Origin: Gemmatimonadota bacterium
GTDB lineage: Bacteria; Gemmatimonadota; Gemmatimonadetes; Palauibacterales; Palauibacteraceae
Assembly (NCBI GenBank): GCA_022820995.1
Contig: JAJEEM010000064.1
Location: 1-64,000 of the forward strand
Direction: 5' to 3'
Length of the DNA stretch: 64,000 nt
In this document: positions 17,788 through 26,566 of the stretch, in pieces
Numbering within the stretch: position 1 is the stretch's first letter
Layout: each line of letters opens with the position of its first letter
Program-made: the position numbers and the translations under genes
Notes under the pieces: model-generated
Told to the model about the DNA's origin: nothing
The model's database searches: none
What the model saw: only the letters and a program-made list of their open reading frames with translations

Positions 17788-20265
17788 ATGAGAGCTTCGG
17801 CATTCTTCGCCGCGGTGGTCCTTGCAACGCTGGCTTCGACCGGTTCGACAGCGGCCCAGGAACCGCCGGACACCGTCGTCGTGGTCCAGGAACTCGAGGT
17901 CGTGGTGGGGTCACGGGCGGGTGTCGCGGATCCCGCGACGCTTTCCGTCCCCGTGGACATCTACAGCGCGGAGGAAATCGCCCGGCTCGGCGAAGTCGAC
18001 CTGGCGGAGGTGCTGGGCAGCATCGCGCCCTCCTTCAATTCCACGCGGCTGTCCGCCGGTGATGGCGCGGCACTCCACGTTGCGACGCTGCGCGGAATGA
18101 ACGGCGACCAGGTGCTCGTCCTGGTCAACGGCAAGCGACGCCACGGAGTCGCATTCGCGAAGTTGCTTGCGGCGGCCGGGCAGGGGACGACGGGTACGGA
18201 CCTGCGCGCCATTCCGGTCCACGCCATCAAGCGGATCGAAGTCCTGCGCGAGGGCGCGGCTTCGCAGTACGGCTCGGATGCCATCGCCGGCGTGATCAAC
18301 ATCGTGCTCAAGGACGACGCCAGCGGCGTCAGCGCGGCCACCCTCCTCGGCCGGACCTCGCGCGGCGACGGAATGAGGCTGTTCACTTCGGCCAACGCCG
18401 GGGTTCCGCTCGGAGACGGCTTCTTCAACATCACGATGGAGGTCGCGCGGCAGGAGGTCACGAACCGGGCGGGCGAGGCTCCCACCTGTTTCGGTCCCGA
18501 CCCGTCCTACGGCCCCTGCGCGGATGGCGGGAAGGTCATCCAGCTGCAGCGAAACGGCGAGCCCGACTACAAGGGCGCGGCCTTCATGGCCAATGCCGCA
18601 GTCCCCGTCGGCGAATCGGCTGGATTCTATGCATTCGGGGGATACTCCGGGCGTGAAGCGGTCTCCGACGGCCTGTACCGCAAGGCGGACTGGGTCCCTC
18701 GCTCGGTCAGCTACGTCTATCCGGACGGCTTCTTCCCCATCGAGGAGTCGGACCTCATGGACAAGTCCGCCGTGGCGGGCCTCCGCGGCGATGTGGGCGC
18801 CTGGGCGGGAGATCTCAGCCTCGGGTTCGGGCACGGCCGGTTCGCCTTCGGCGCCGCGAACTCGATCAACCCGTCGTACGCGGCGGAGTTCCTGGCGCGG
18901 AACCCCGGGGCCGATGGAGCCTCCATCGCCGCCAACGCCGGACCCCGGAACACGTTCAGCGGCGGGCTCAACGTGCGCCAGTGGACGCTGAACGCCGACG
19001 CGACGCGGGAGATCGAGGTGGGTTCGACCCCGGCGTTTCTCGCCGTCGGCGGAGCTTTCCGGCGGGACTCGTACTGGATGGAAGCCGGCGACCGGGCCTC
19101 GTGGGCGTGCGGGCCGAGCGATACGCCCGGCAGCTTTCCGGCGGCCCACCACCAGAACGACGGGACGGTCTACGCGAGCTGCGGGATACAGGGCTACCCC
19201 GGCTACAGCCCGGCATCGGCGCGGCTGAGCGAACTGGATCGCAGCAGCGTCGGAGCGTACGCGGACATGGAGTTGCGCTCGCCGAGCGGGCGCACGCTGG
19301 GTGGCGCCCTTCGTTATGAGCACTACACCGACGCCGGAAGTTCGCTGACCGGCAAGCTGGCCGGCCGCCTGGAACTGGGCGAAACGGGCGCCGCGCTCCG
19401 CGCCGCGGTCTCCACGGGCTTCCGGGCGCCGCGACTCCCGCAGCGGGGGTTCAACACGATCGGTTTCGTGGGCGGCAGCGAGGGTCTGGTGAGCGCGGGG
19501 TTCCTGCCCGAAGGCGATGAGATCGCGTGCTCCGACTTCGGGGCCTGTTCGCTGAGCCACGAGACATCGCTCAGCTTCACGGGCGGACTCGTCTATTCCA
19601 CCGACGCCGGCCTGCTCGTGACGGCAGACTATTACCGCGTCGCCGTCAGCGACGCGATCGCCCTGACCCGGAGTCTCGATCCGAGCCACGGACTCCGGCC
19701 CGGCGCGCAGTTCCAGGGTCGGCCGGTGGACGCCGTGGCGTTCTGGACCAACGCGATCGACACGCGCACGCAGGGATTCGACCTGGCGGCGACCTGGCGC
19801 TTCCGCGGCATGGATTGGGGGACCGCGGATCTGTCGGCCAGCCTGCACCGGAACAGCACGGAGATCACCGCCAACCGCAACGAGAACTTCATCGGAGACA
19901 CCCAGCAGACCCTCATCGAGGACTCCCAGCCGGGACAGCGGATCGGCGTGAGCGCCGACCTTCGTTTCGCTCGGGGTGTCGGTGCGAGGCTCGGGTTGAA
20001 CCGCATCGGTTCCGTCACGACCCCGTTCATCTTCGAGGAGAACGTCACGATCGACGCGGCGACCATCGCCGGCCTGGAGGTCAGCTTCAGGGTGGGCGAC
20101 CGCATCCAGGTGGGCGTCGGAGCGAACAACCTGCTCGACCGCCTGCCGAACCGGCTCCCGGACGACGCGGTCGCGCAGCTCTGGGCGATGCAGTACCCCT
20201 CCGAGTCACCCTACGGCGTGGCGGGACGGATCTGGTACGCGCGGGTCAACGTGGTCGGAAACTGA
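17788..20265 (+). CDS. TonB-dependent outer-membrane receptor
   Basis: This 825-residue protein has a signal peptide (FFAAVVLATLASTGSTAAQ), a possible TonB box near VVQELEVVVGSR, then a plug domain (SVPVDIYSAEEI, LRGMNGDQVLVLVNGKRRH, IPVHAIKRIEVLREGAASQYGSDAIAGVINI). The rest is barrel, with the typical mid-barrel GFRAPRLPQRGF. The plug is intact and complete. It imports an unidentified ligand by proton-motive force transmitted through TonB. No SusD-like partner or SusC N-terminal domain is present, so a siderophore, cobalamin or peptide receptor is more likely than a polysaccharide system. The opposite-strand DUF885 gene shares its upstream region. Confidence 0.93.
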   Translation: MRASAFFAAVVLATLASTGSTAAQEPPDTVVVVQELEVVVGSRAGVADPATLSVPVDIYSAEEIARLGEVDLAEVLGSIAPSFNSTRLSAGDGAALHVATLRGMNGDQVLVLVNGKRRHGVAFAKLLAAAGQGTTGTDLRAIPVHAIKRIEVLREGAASQYGSDAIAGVINIVLKDDASGVSAATLLGRTSRGDGMRLFTSANAGVPLGDGFFNITMEVARQEVTNRAGEAPTCFGPDPSYGPCADGGKVIQLQRNGEPDYKGAAFMANAAVPVGESAGFYAFGGYSGREAVSDGLYRKADWVPRSVSYVYPDGFFPIEESDLMDKSAVAGLRGDVGAWAGDLSLGFGHGRFAFGAANSINPSYAAEFLARNPGADGASIAANAGPRNTFSGGLNVRQWTLNADATREIEVGSTPAFLAVGGAFRRDSYWMEAGDRASWACGPSDTPGSFPAAHHQNDGTVYASCGIQGYPGYSPASARLSELDRSSVGAYADMELRSPSGRTLGGALRYEHYTDAGSSLTGKLAGRLELGETGAALRAAVSTGFRAPRLPQRGFNTIGFVGGSEGLVSAGFLPEGDEIACSDFGACSLSHETSLSFTGGLVYSTDAGLLVTADYYRVAVSDAIALTRSLDPSHGLRPGAQFQGRPVDAVAFWTNAIDTRTQGFDLAATWRFRGMDWGTADLSASLHRNSTEITANRNENFIGDTQQTLIEDSQPGQRIGVSADLRFARGVGARLGLNRIGSVTTPFIFEENVTIDAATIAGLEVSFRVGDRIQVGVGANNLLDRLPNRLPDDAVAQLWAMQYPSESPYGVAGRIWYARVNVVGN

Positions 20266-20281
20266 GCCCGACGTGCGGCGA

Positions 20282-20355
20282 TGACCCCGGCTGGACTCGA
20301 ACCAGCGGCCTCGGGATTAGGAATCCCGCGCTCTATCCACCTGAGCTACGGGGCC
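20282..20355 (-). tRNA. tRNA-Arg(CCT)
   Basis: A 74-nt cloverleaf with acceptor GGCCCCG/CGGGGTC (one G-U pair) and discriminator A. Anticodon stem CGGGA/TCCCG encloses loop TTCCTAA, giving CCT for AGG codons. T-stem GCTGG/CCAGC encloses TTCGAGT. CCA is not encoded. It stands alone between the TonB receptor and the deaminase gene. Confidence 0.95.
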
Positions 20356-20486
20356 GGAGCGGCACCGAGTCGCCAGCGCGCATGGACCGGGCCTCGGTAA
20401 CCGCGCCGGGAAACTAGCGGCCGGGCCGGAGGGGAGGAAGATTGCGCCCTCCCGGCCGCTGAACCGTCAACCTCCCGGACTGTCAC

Positions 20487-21818
20487 ATGCAACCTGTGGA
20501 CACGCTCATCCTCGGCCCCCTGGTCGTCACCATGGATGCCGGCGAGCGGATACTCGACTCGGGCGCCATCGCAATCAGGGACGGGGAGATCGTCGCGGTG
20601 GGGCACGCCGCCGAACTCGAGGGCTGCGAGGCCGCGGAGACGATCGACGCCGCCGGGATGCTGGTCATGCCCGGGCTCGTGAACGCGCATACGCACATGG
20701 GCGATTCCCTCTTCCGGAGTCTCGTGGAGGAGCTGCCGCTCGAGGCGTGGCTGGAGCGGTTGTGGATCTCCGAGCGCGCGTTCGTCAGCCGCGAGAGCGT
20801 CGAACTGGGGGCGCGGCTCTCGCTGGCGGAGATGATCCGGAGCGGCACGACGTGCGCCCTCGACATGTTCTGGTTCCCGGAGGCCGCGGCCGACGCGGCA
20901 CTCGGCGCGGGCTTCCGCCTCCTCACCGGTCCGATCTTCTTCGATTTCGACGGACCGGACGGCGTCCCGGTGGAGGACAGGGTCGCCGTGGGCGAGCGCT
21001 GGCTGGAACGCTACGCGGAGGAACCGCTGATCACCCCGTGCGTGCAGCCGCACAATGCGCTCACGGTGTCGCCGGACGGTTTCCGGGCGGCGCGCGCTCT
21101 CGCGGACCGCGCCGGCGCCCTCTTCCATACGCACTGCTCCGAGACGGCGACCGAGGTGCGGCAAACGATGGAACGCTTCGGGCGCACGCCGGTCGCGCAT
21201 CTCGATGACCTCGGGATCCTCGACGGGCACACGGTACTCGCGCACTGCGTCCACCTGGCGGACGACGATTTCGCGCGTCTCCGGCGCACCGGGGCGGCGG
21301 TCCTCCACAACCCGCTCTCGAACCTCAAGCTCGGGTCCGGGATCGCGCCGGTCGCGCGCCTGATGGAGGAGGGGATTCCCGTCGCCCTCGGCACGGACGG
21401 GCCCGTGAGTTCGAACGATCTCGACATGTGGACCGCCATGCGTTTCGCGGGGCTGTTGCAGCGGGGCGTTCACATGGATCCGGTCCTCACGCCCGCCCAC
21501 GACATCGTCCGCATGGTGACGAGGGTGGGGGCCGAGGCCCTCGGGCTGGGAGACCGGGTGGGACGGCTCGCGGAAGGCTACCGCGCCGATCTCATCCTCA
21601 TCGACCTCGACCGCCCGCACCTGACGCCGATGTACGATGTCTACGGACACCTCGTCTACACGGTGGGCCGCGACGACGTTCGCTCGGTCATGATCGATGG
21701 CCGCTGGGTCCTGCGCGACCGGACGCTCCAGACGATCGACGAGGCCGCCGTCCTCGCCGGGATGGGGGAGCTGGCTGCCGAGATCGAGCGTCACGCCGCC
21801 CGCCTCGAACCCGCCTGA
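20487..21818 (+). CDS. MtaD/TRZ-ATZ-type amidohydrolase (aminohydrolase)
   Basis: This 443-residue cytosolic metal-dependent hydrolase has the pattern of the 5-methylthioadenosine/S-adenosylhomocysteine deaminase, guanine deaminase and chlorohydrolase group. Metal-site motifs are NAHTHMGD near 67, FHTHCSE, LAHCVHL and GTDGPVSSNDLD. The flanking beta-sandwich has GLVNAHTH at its end and GRLAEGYRADLILIDL at the C-terminus. It probably removes an amino group from a purine- or triazine-like substrate; which one is uncertain. There is no signal peptide, and the neighbours give no pathway hint. Confidence 0.87.
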   Translation: MQPVDTLILGPLVVTMDAGERILDSGAIAIRDGEIVAVGHAAELEGCEAAETIDAAGMLVMPGLVNAHTHMGDSLFRSLVEELPLEAWLERLWISERAFVSRESVELGARLSLAEMIRSGTTCALDMFWFPEAAADAALGAGFRLLTGPIFFDFDGPDGVPVEDRVAVGERWLERYAEEPLITPCVQPHNALTVSPDGFRAARALADRAGALFHTHCSETATEVRQTMERFGRTPVAHLDDLGILDGHTVLAHCVHLADDDFARLRRTGAAVLHNPLSNLKLGSGIAPVARLMEEGIPVALGTDGPVSSNDLDMWTAMRFAGLLQRGVHMDPVLTPAHDIVRMVTRVGAEALGLGDRVGRLAEGYRADLILIDLDRPHLTPMYDVYGHLVYTVGRDDVRSVMIDGRWVLRDRTLQTIDEAAVLAGMGELAAEIERHAARLEPA

Positions 21819-21836
21819 GTCCGGGAGAAAAACCCC

Positions 21837-23033
21837 TTACGGGGGATCCTGGCGGGGCGGGCCCACGGCGGGGAGGATGCGATCCTGGAGGGCGGTCCAG
21901 CTGAAGAGTTCGGGTTGCTCGTGGAGCGTCCAGCCGTTGAATACCGAGATTAGATCGTATTCGGGTACGACGTGGAGGAACTGGCCCCCGTACCCGTTTC
22001 CGGCGAACACCCGGGTCTCGCCGTTCTCGTGCATCGGCACCCACCACTGGTATCCGTACCCCGAGTCGGGCCGGTCGTTGTCCGGCGCCACGTCGGGGAC
22101 GACGGGTGAGGTCGAGGCCTCGACCCATTCCCGGGAGACGACCTGCCGGCCGTCCCATTCCCCGCCGCGGAGCATGAGGTATCCGATGCGGGCGAGGTCG
22201 TGGGTGGAGAGGTAGAGGCCGCCTTCGCTGTCGACTTCGCCGTCGGGGGTGATCTTCCAGTAGTACTCGTCGATCCCGATGGGGCGGAACAGGCGTTCCT
22301 CCGCCCATGCGTCGAGCCGCCGGCCGGTGGCCTCGCGCACGATCTTCCCCAACAGGACGCTCACCCCGTCGTTGTAGTCGAAGCGGGTGCCGGGATCCGT
22401 CCCGACGGGCCGCGCGACGACGTAGTCGATCCACGCATCGCTCGCCTCCAGTACGACCGTGGGGTGGGTACCGTCGTCGTACGTCTGGCCGGGCACCGCC
22501 CAGTCGATCCCGCTCTGCATGGTGAGGAAGTCCTCCAGCGAGGCGGCGGCGCGGCGTGGGTCCGCGAGGTCGACGCCGTATGGCTCGAAGTACGGCCACG
22601 CCGGCGCCTCCACGCCGGAGATGTGACCCTCGTCCACCGCGATGCCGAACGCGGCCGAGGTCACGCTCTTGGTCACGGACTGGAGCGAGTGCAGGTCGGT
22701 GTCCCGGTAGTAAGGGTGCCACGACGGATGATCGTAGTTGTACTGGTGATCCGCCGTGTCCTCCTGCGCGGTGAGGAGTTCGGCGTACCGCGCGCCGTGG
22801 TCCCAGCGGCGGTCCGCGATCACCCGCCCGTTGCGGATGAGGAGGAACTGGTCGATGAGGCCGTAGCGGCCGGCGTCGATGTCGGTGATGAGCGAGTCGA
22901 GCGCGGCCGGGTCGACGCCCTCGGCCTCCGCCGTGGACACGGGCCACGCCTCACCCGGCCATCCGGGCGCCGCCGACTGCGGCGCACACGCGGCGAGAAC
23001 GACGAGCGTCGACAGCAAGGTAATTCGACCCAT
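21837..23033 (-). CDS. Serine hydrolase, beta-lactamase/class C-like lipoprotein
   Basis: From the ATG at MGRITLLSTLVVLAAC the protein has 398 residues with a lipobox (LAAC), so a lipoprotein is expected. An alternative ATG five codons upstream starts inside a palindrome. The penicillin-binding fold motifs are SVTKS (nucleophile Ser and Lys) and, in the usual Tyr-x-Asn position, YND in FDYNDGVSVLLGKI. Near the C-terminus is GYGGQF. The family covers esterases, D-aminopeptidases and beta-lactamase relatives; secretion as a lipoprotein fits a periplasmic esterase or peptidase. It is divergent from the AAA/DUF4143 gene. Confidence 0.86.
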   Translation of the reverse strand: MGRITLLSTLVVLAACAPQSAAPGWPGEAWPVSTAEAEGVDPAALDSLITDIDAGRYGLIDQFLLIRNGRVIADRRWDHGARYAELLTAQEDTADHQYNYDHPSWHPYYRDTDLHSLQSVTKSVTSAAFGIAVDEGHISGVEAPAWPYFEPYGVDLADPRRAAASLEDFLTMQSGIDWAVPGQTYDDGTHPTVVLEASDAWIDYVVARPVGTDPGTRFDYNDGVSVLLGKIVREATGRRLDAWAEERLFRPIGIDEYYWKITPDGEVDSEGGLYLSTHDLARIGYLMLRGGEWDGRQVVSREWVEASTSPVVPDVAPDNDRPDSGYGYQWWVPMHENGETRVFAGNGYGGQFLHVVPEYDLISVFNGWTLHEQPELFSWTALQDRILPAVGPPRQDPP

Positions 23034-23039
23034 GTCGCC

Positions 23040-23062
23040 GATTGTCATTCGGATTGACAATC
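23040..23062. promoter_or_regulatory. Palindrome between serine hydrolase and AAA genes
   Basis: Perfect inverted arms GATTGTCA and TGACAATC are separated by 7 nt. The palindrome lies in the divergent region, 7 nt from the serine hydrolase start and 80 nt from the AAA/DUF4143 start, and includes a TTGACA box on the plus strand. It is a likely operator; the protein that binds it is unknown. Confidence 0.55.
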
Positions 23063-23142
23063 TGCATACGACACGGTCAGGTTGAAAGCGGATCATATCG
23101 ATCCCGAATCCTCGTTCACGACAGCGCCGGAAGCGCCGGACC

Positions 23143-24318
23143 GTGCCCATCATCGATCGAAATCTCGCCTGGTCTTTGCGCCGGCGGCTGCGCCACTATC
23201 CGGTGGTCACGGTCACCGGCCCGAGGCAGTCCGGCAAGACCACCCTGTGCCGCACCGTCCTTCCGGACCGGCCCTACGTGTCGCTCGAAGGGCTCGACGT
23301 GCGCACGTACGCCCGGGAGGACCCTCGCGGCTTCCTGGGGGAGTATCGACGCGGCGCGGTGATCGATGAAGTACAGCGTGCGCCGGACCTCACGTCCTAC
23401 TTGCAGGGAGAAGTGGACGAAGATCCCACGCCTGGCCGGTTCGTGCTGACGGGATCGCAGCACTTCGGACTGACCGATGCGGTGAGCCAGTCGCTCGCCG
23501 GGCGGGTCGGCGTCCTTCACTTGCTCCCTCCCGGGTTCGATGAGCTCGGGCGCTTCGGCGAGCCGCCTCCGAGTCTGCTGGAGACGCTGTGGACGGGAGC
23601 GTATCCGCGGATCCACGACCGTGGCATCCCGGCAGATACCTGGCTGCGCGACTACGCCCTGACGTACGTGGAGCGCGATGTACGATCCCTCCGGAACGTT
23701 ACGGACCTCGATGCGTTCTCCACCTTGCTGAGGCTGGCGGCGGGACGGACGGCAACGGAGGTGAACCTGTCTGCGCTGGCGGCCGATGCCGGGATCCGAC
23801 ACAACACGGTCAGGGCCTGGCTGTCGGTCCTGGAAGCCAGCTTCCTCGTTTTTCGCGCCCCCGCGTACCGCCGCAACGTGCGGAAGCGCCAGATCAAGGC
23901 GCCCAAGCTTCACTTTCTGGATTCAGGACTCGTCTGCCACCTGCTCGGCATCCGGTCGCCGGAGGAACTCCGTCATCACCCGTTACGAGGACAGATCTTC
24001 GAGAGCTGGGTGGCGGCGGAGGTCTTCAAGGCGATCACACACTGCGCCGAAGAGCCCCGCCTGCGGCATTTTCGCGCGGCGGGTACCGAAGTCGATCTCG
24101 TCGTCGATCAGGGAACGCGGCTCATCCTGGCCGAGGCGAAGTCCGGCGGCACGGTCGCCCCGCGCTTCTTCTCCGGCATGCGCACCCTCGGGGCGTCGCT
24201 GGAGCGGGCGGGGCTGGCCGTCGACCGCCGGCTCATCTACGGGGGCGACCTTCTTCACCGGCGCGGCGGCGCGGACGTCGTGCCGTGGAACCGCATGCTG
24301 GAGAAGGACTGGAACTGA
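23143..24318 (+). CDS. AAA ATPase with DUF4143 domain
   Basis: This 391-residue protein has Walker A GPRQSGKTTL near 26-35, Walker B GAVIDEVQRAP, and sensor-like FVLTGSQHF, then a helix-turn-helix-like section (NLSALAADAGIRHNTVRAWL). The C-terminal DUF4143 part ends with GTEVDLVVDQ and LAEAKSG, which resembles a PD-(D/E)XK nuclease core. The family is widespread, often horizontally moved, and its role is not established. The start is GTG (PIIDRNLAW). A second, diverged copy is at 48800. The two share layout but not close sequence. Confidence 0.88.
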   Translation: MPIIDRNLAWSLRRRLRHYPVVTVTGPRQSGKTTLCRTVLPDRPYVSLEGLDVRTYAREDPRGFLGEYRRGAVIDEVQRAPDLTSYLQGEVDEDPTPGRFVLTGSQHFGLTDAVSQSLAGRVGVLHLLPPGFDELGRFGEPPPSLLETLWTGAYPRIHDRGIPADTWLRDYALTYVERDVRSLRNVTDLDAFSTLLRLAAGRTATEVNLSALAADAGIRHNTVRAWLSVLEASFLVFRAPAYRRNVRKRQIKAPKLHFLDSGLVCHLLGIRSPEELRHHPLRGQIFESWVAAEVFKAITHCAEEPRLRHFRAAGTEVDLVVDQGTRLILAEAKSGGTVAPRFFSGMRTLGASLERAGLAVDRRLIYGGDLLHRRGGADVVPWNRMLEKDWN

Positions 24319-24346
24319 CGGTAAACGTTGCCATAGGCTGCGAGGG

Positions 24347-26416
24347 TCAGCGGAGGGCGGCGGCGACGTTGCCGCCATCCACAGTGAGGATCGCGCCGGT
24401 CGTCGCGCGGGCGAGGGCCAGGGAGACGAACGCCTGCGCGACATCCGCTGCTCGGACCTCGCGGCCGAGGAGGTTGCCGCGCATGTAGGCGTCCTCGGTC
24501 ACGCCGCGCGCTTCGGAACGGGACGCGATCATCTCGTCGGTGAGCACGCCGCTTCGGATGCGGTCGGCGTTCACTCCGTTCGACCGGATCCCCTCCCACC
24601 CGTGTTCGATGGCGTACTGGCGCACGAGTCCGAGGGTCGCCGCCTTCGGCAATCCGTACGGACCGAAGTCCGGGCCCGGGTTGACAGCCTGCTTCGAGAC
24701 GTTGAAGAGGAGGCAGCCGCCCGTCCCCTGGGCGCGCATCATGCGCAGGGCCGCGCGCGTCACGCGCTGGTGGGCGAAGAAGTTCAACTCGAAGCTCTCC
24801 CGCAGCACGTCGTCGGAGACGTCCGCCATCGGGCCGCGCCAGGCCGCTCCGGCGTTCGAGACGAGGATGTCGACGCCCCCGAAGCGGGCGGCGACGGTGG
24901 CGAACGCGCGGCCGACGGAGGTGTCGTCCGTCACGTCGCACGGGACGGCGAGCCCCGCTCCGGCCTCGGCGGCGTCGTCGAGCGAGGCGCCCGGCAGGTC
25001 GAAGAGGGCCACCTCGGCGCCGGCGTCCCGGAACGCGGCGGCCGTGGCCCGGCCGATCGCGCCGGCGCCGCCCGTGACGACCACGACGTGGCGGGCCAGC
25101 GCCTTCTCTTTCGCGCCGGCCAGTTTCGCCTGTTCGAGCGACCAATATTCGATGTCGAACAGCTCGTCCTCGGTGATGCTCTCGAAGCGGTCCATGCTTT
25201 CAACGTCGGCGATGACGTCGACGGTGGTCTCGGCGAGGTCGGCCGCCGCGGCCGCGGCCCGGGCGTCCCGTCCGCTCGCGAACAGCCCCACCCCCGGCAC
25301 CAGGACCACGCGCGGACTCGGGTCGAGCATGCGCTTCGTCCCGCCGTAGCGGGGGTTGTGGCGCTCGAAGTAGGCCGTGTACGCGGTTCGGTAGGCTTCG
25401 ACGGCGGCCCGCGCCTCCCGGGTCCAGGCGGCGAGATCGCCGGCGGGCGGCGCGGGCAGCACGACGGGGAGCGGCTTCGTGCGGATCGCGTGATCCGGCG
25501 TCACGGTGCCGATCTGGCTGTAGCGCGTCAGTTCGGCGCCGCCGACGTACGCCTGGATGTCCGGGCTTGTCCGGTGCTCGAGGATGAAGCGCTCGAAATC
25601 CCCCGCCCCGCCCTCCTGCGCCTCGCTGCCCCGCCGGTTGGCGAGCATGCCGCGGATGGCCGGCGCGATCTCGCCCGCGGAGGCGGTCGCCGATGGCGGC
25701 TCCGCAGCGGCGAAGACCTTCCGCCGACCGCCTTCGATGCGCGCCTCGGCCAGGCTCACCCACTCGATCATGAGTTCGTACGCCTCGTGCGCCGTGTCCC
25801 CGAAGGTGAAGAGCCCGTGCTTCAGCAGCACCAGGCCTTCCGCCTCCGGATGGGCGTCCGCGGCGGACTTCGCGGCCTTCGCGAGATCGAACCCCGGCAT
25901 GATGTAGGGGACGATCGCGGCGCGGTCGCCGTAGACCTCCCGGCAGATCTCCTCCCCGTGCGGCTGGTCCGTCAGCACGAGCGCCGCGTTGGCGTGCGTA
26001 TGGTCGATGAACGTGCGCGGCACCCACGCGTGCAGCAGCGTCTCGACCGACGGGTTGGGCGCCGTGCTGTCGAGCAGGTTGCGGCGCTGCAGGTTCACCA
26101 TGTCCTCGTCGGACAGGGCGTCGACCCCGGCCAACGCGAGGAGCGGATCGAGCTGGACCGCGGGAAGCCCGGGCGGCTCGATCGTCCCCATGTCCCACCC
26201 GCTCCCCTTCACGTACAGGACATCCAGTTCCGCCCCCGTCACGTCGCGGACCCTGGACTTGACCGAGGTGTTCCCGCCCCCGTGCAGCACGAGTCGCGGC
26301 TCGGACCCGAGGAGCCGCGTCGTGTACACCCGCAGCGCGAGGTCCTCCCCCACGCCCTCGGCCGCGTACCGCTCGACGACTTCCGCCGCCTCGCGATCGT
26401 TCCACGCGCTCTTCAT
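24347..26416 (-). CDS. Bifunctional class II aldolase/short-chain dehydrogenase
   Basis: A 689-residue fusion. The N-terminal class II aldolase has LHGGGNTSVKS, DHTHANAALVL (zinc histidines) and LLKHGLFTFG. The C-terminal short-chain dehydrogenase starts near 425 with VVVTGGAGAIGRA, has NAGAAW, and the catalytic Tyr-Lys in YGLPKAA. The same architecture is known from bifunctional rhamnulose-1-phosphate aldolase/lactaldehyde dehydrogenase, which yields glycerone phosphate and lactate from L-rhamnose. No rhamnose kinase or isomerase genes are nearby, so the exact sugar is inferred. Start is ATG with GGGGAG upstream; the much longer ORF-track start overlaps the DUF5916 gene and is not real. Confidence 0.88.
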   Translation of the reverse strand: MKSAWNDREAAEVVERYAAEGVGEDLALRVYTTRLLGSEPRLVLHGGGNTSVKSRVRDVTGAELDVLYVKGSGWDMGTIEPPGLPAVQLDPLLALAGVDALSDEDMVNLQRRNLLDSTAPNPSVETLLHAWVPRTFIDHTHANAALVLTDQPHGEEICREVYGDRAAIVPYIMPGFDLAKAAKSAADAHPEAEGLVLLKHGLFTFGDTAHEAYELMIEWVSLAEARIEGGRRKVFAAAEPPSATASAGEIAPAIRGMLANRRGSEAQEGGAGDFERFILEHRTSPDIQAYVGGAELTRYSQIGTVTPDHAIRTKPLPVVLPAPPAGDLAAWTREARAAVEAYRTAYTAYFERHNPRYGGTKRMLDPSPRVVLVPGVGLFASGRDARAAAAAADLAETTVDVIADVESMDRFESITEDELFDIEYWSLEQAKLAGAKEKALARHVVVVTGGAGAIGRATAAAFRDAGAEVALFDLPGASLDDAAEAGAGLAVPCDVTDDTSVGRAFATVAARFGGVDILVSNAGAAWRGPMADVSDDVLRESFELNFFAHQRVTRAALRMMRAQGTGGCLLFNVSKQAVNPGPDFGPYGLPKAATLGLVRQYAIEHGWEGIRSNGVNADRIRSGVLTDEMIASRSEARGVTEDAYMRGNLLGREVRAADVAQAFVSLALARATTGAILTVDGGNVAAALR

Positions 26417-26566
26417 CTCATGCTCCCCATCATCGAGGGTCCGGCCGGCCACCGGCGGGATCCGGCCCGTCACCGGCAGGGACGGTACCGACCTCCCCGG
26501 AACTCGTCCAGCAACGTAGGATGGTGCTGTCCCGGCGCCGGGCCGGGTGGTTTCGCCGGAGATCCG

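Noticed and set aside
23786-26566. N-terminal two-thirds of the 1685-residue plus-strand ORF
   Set aside because: It is antisense to the aldolase-dehydrogenase gene and Arg/Pro-rich. Only the part from 26567 has a signal peptide and recognisable domains.
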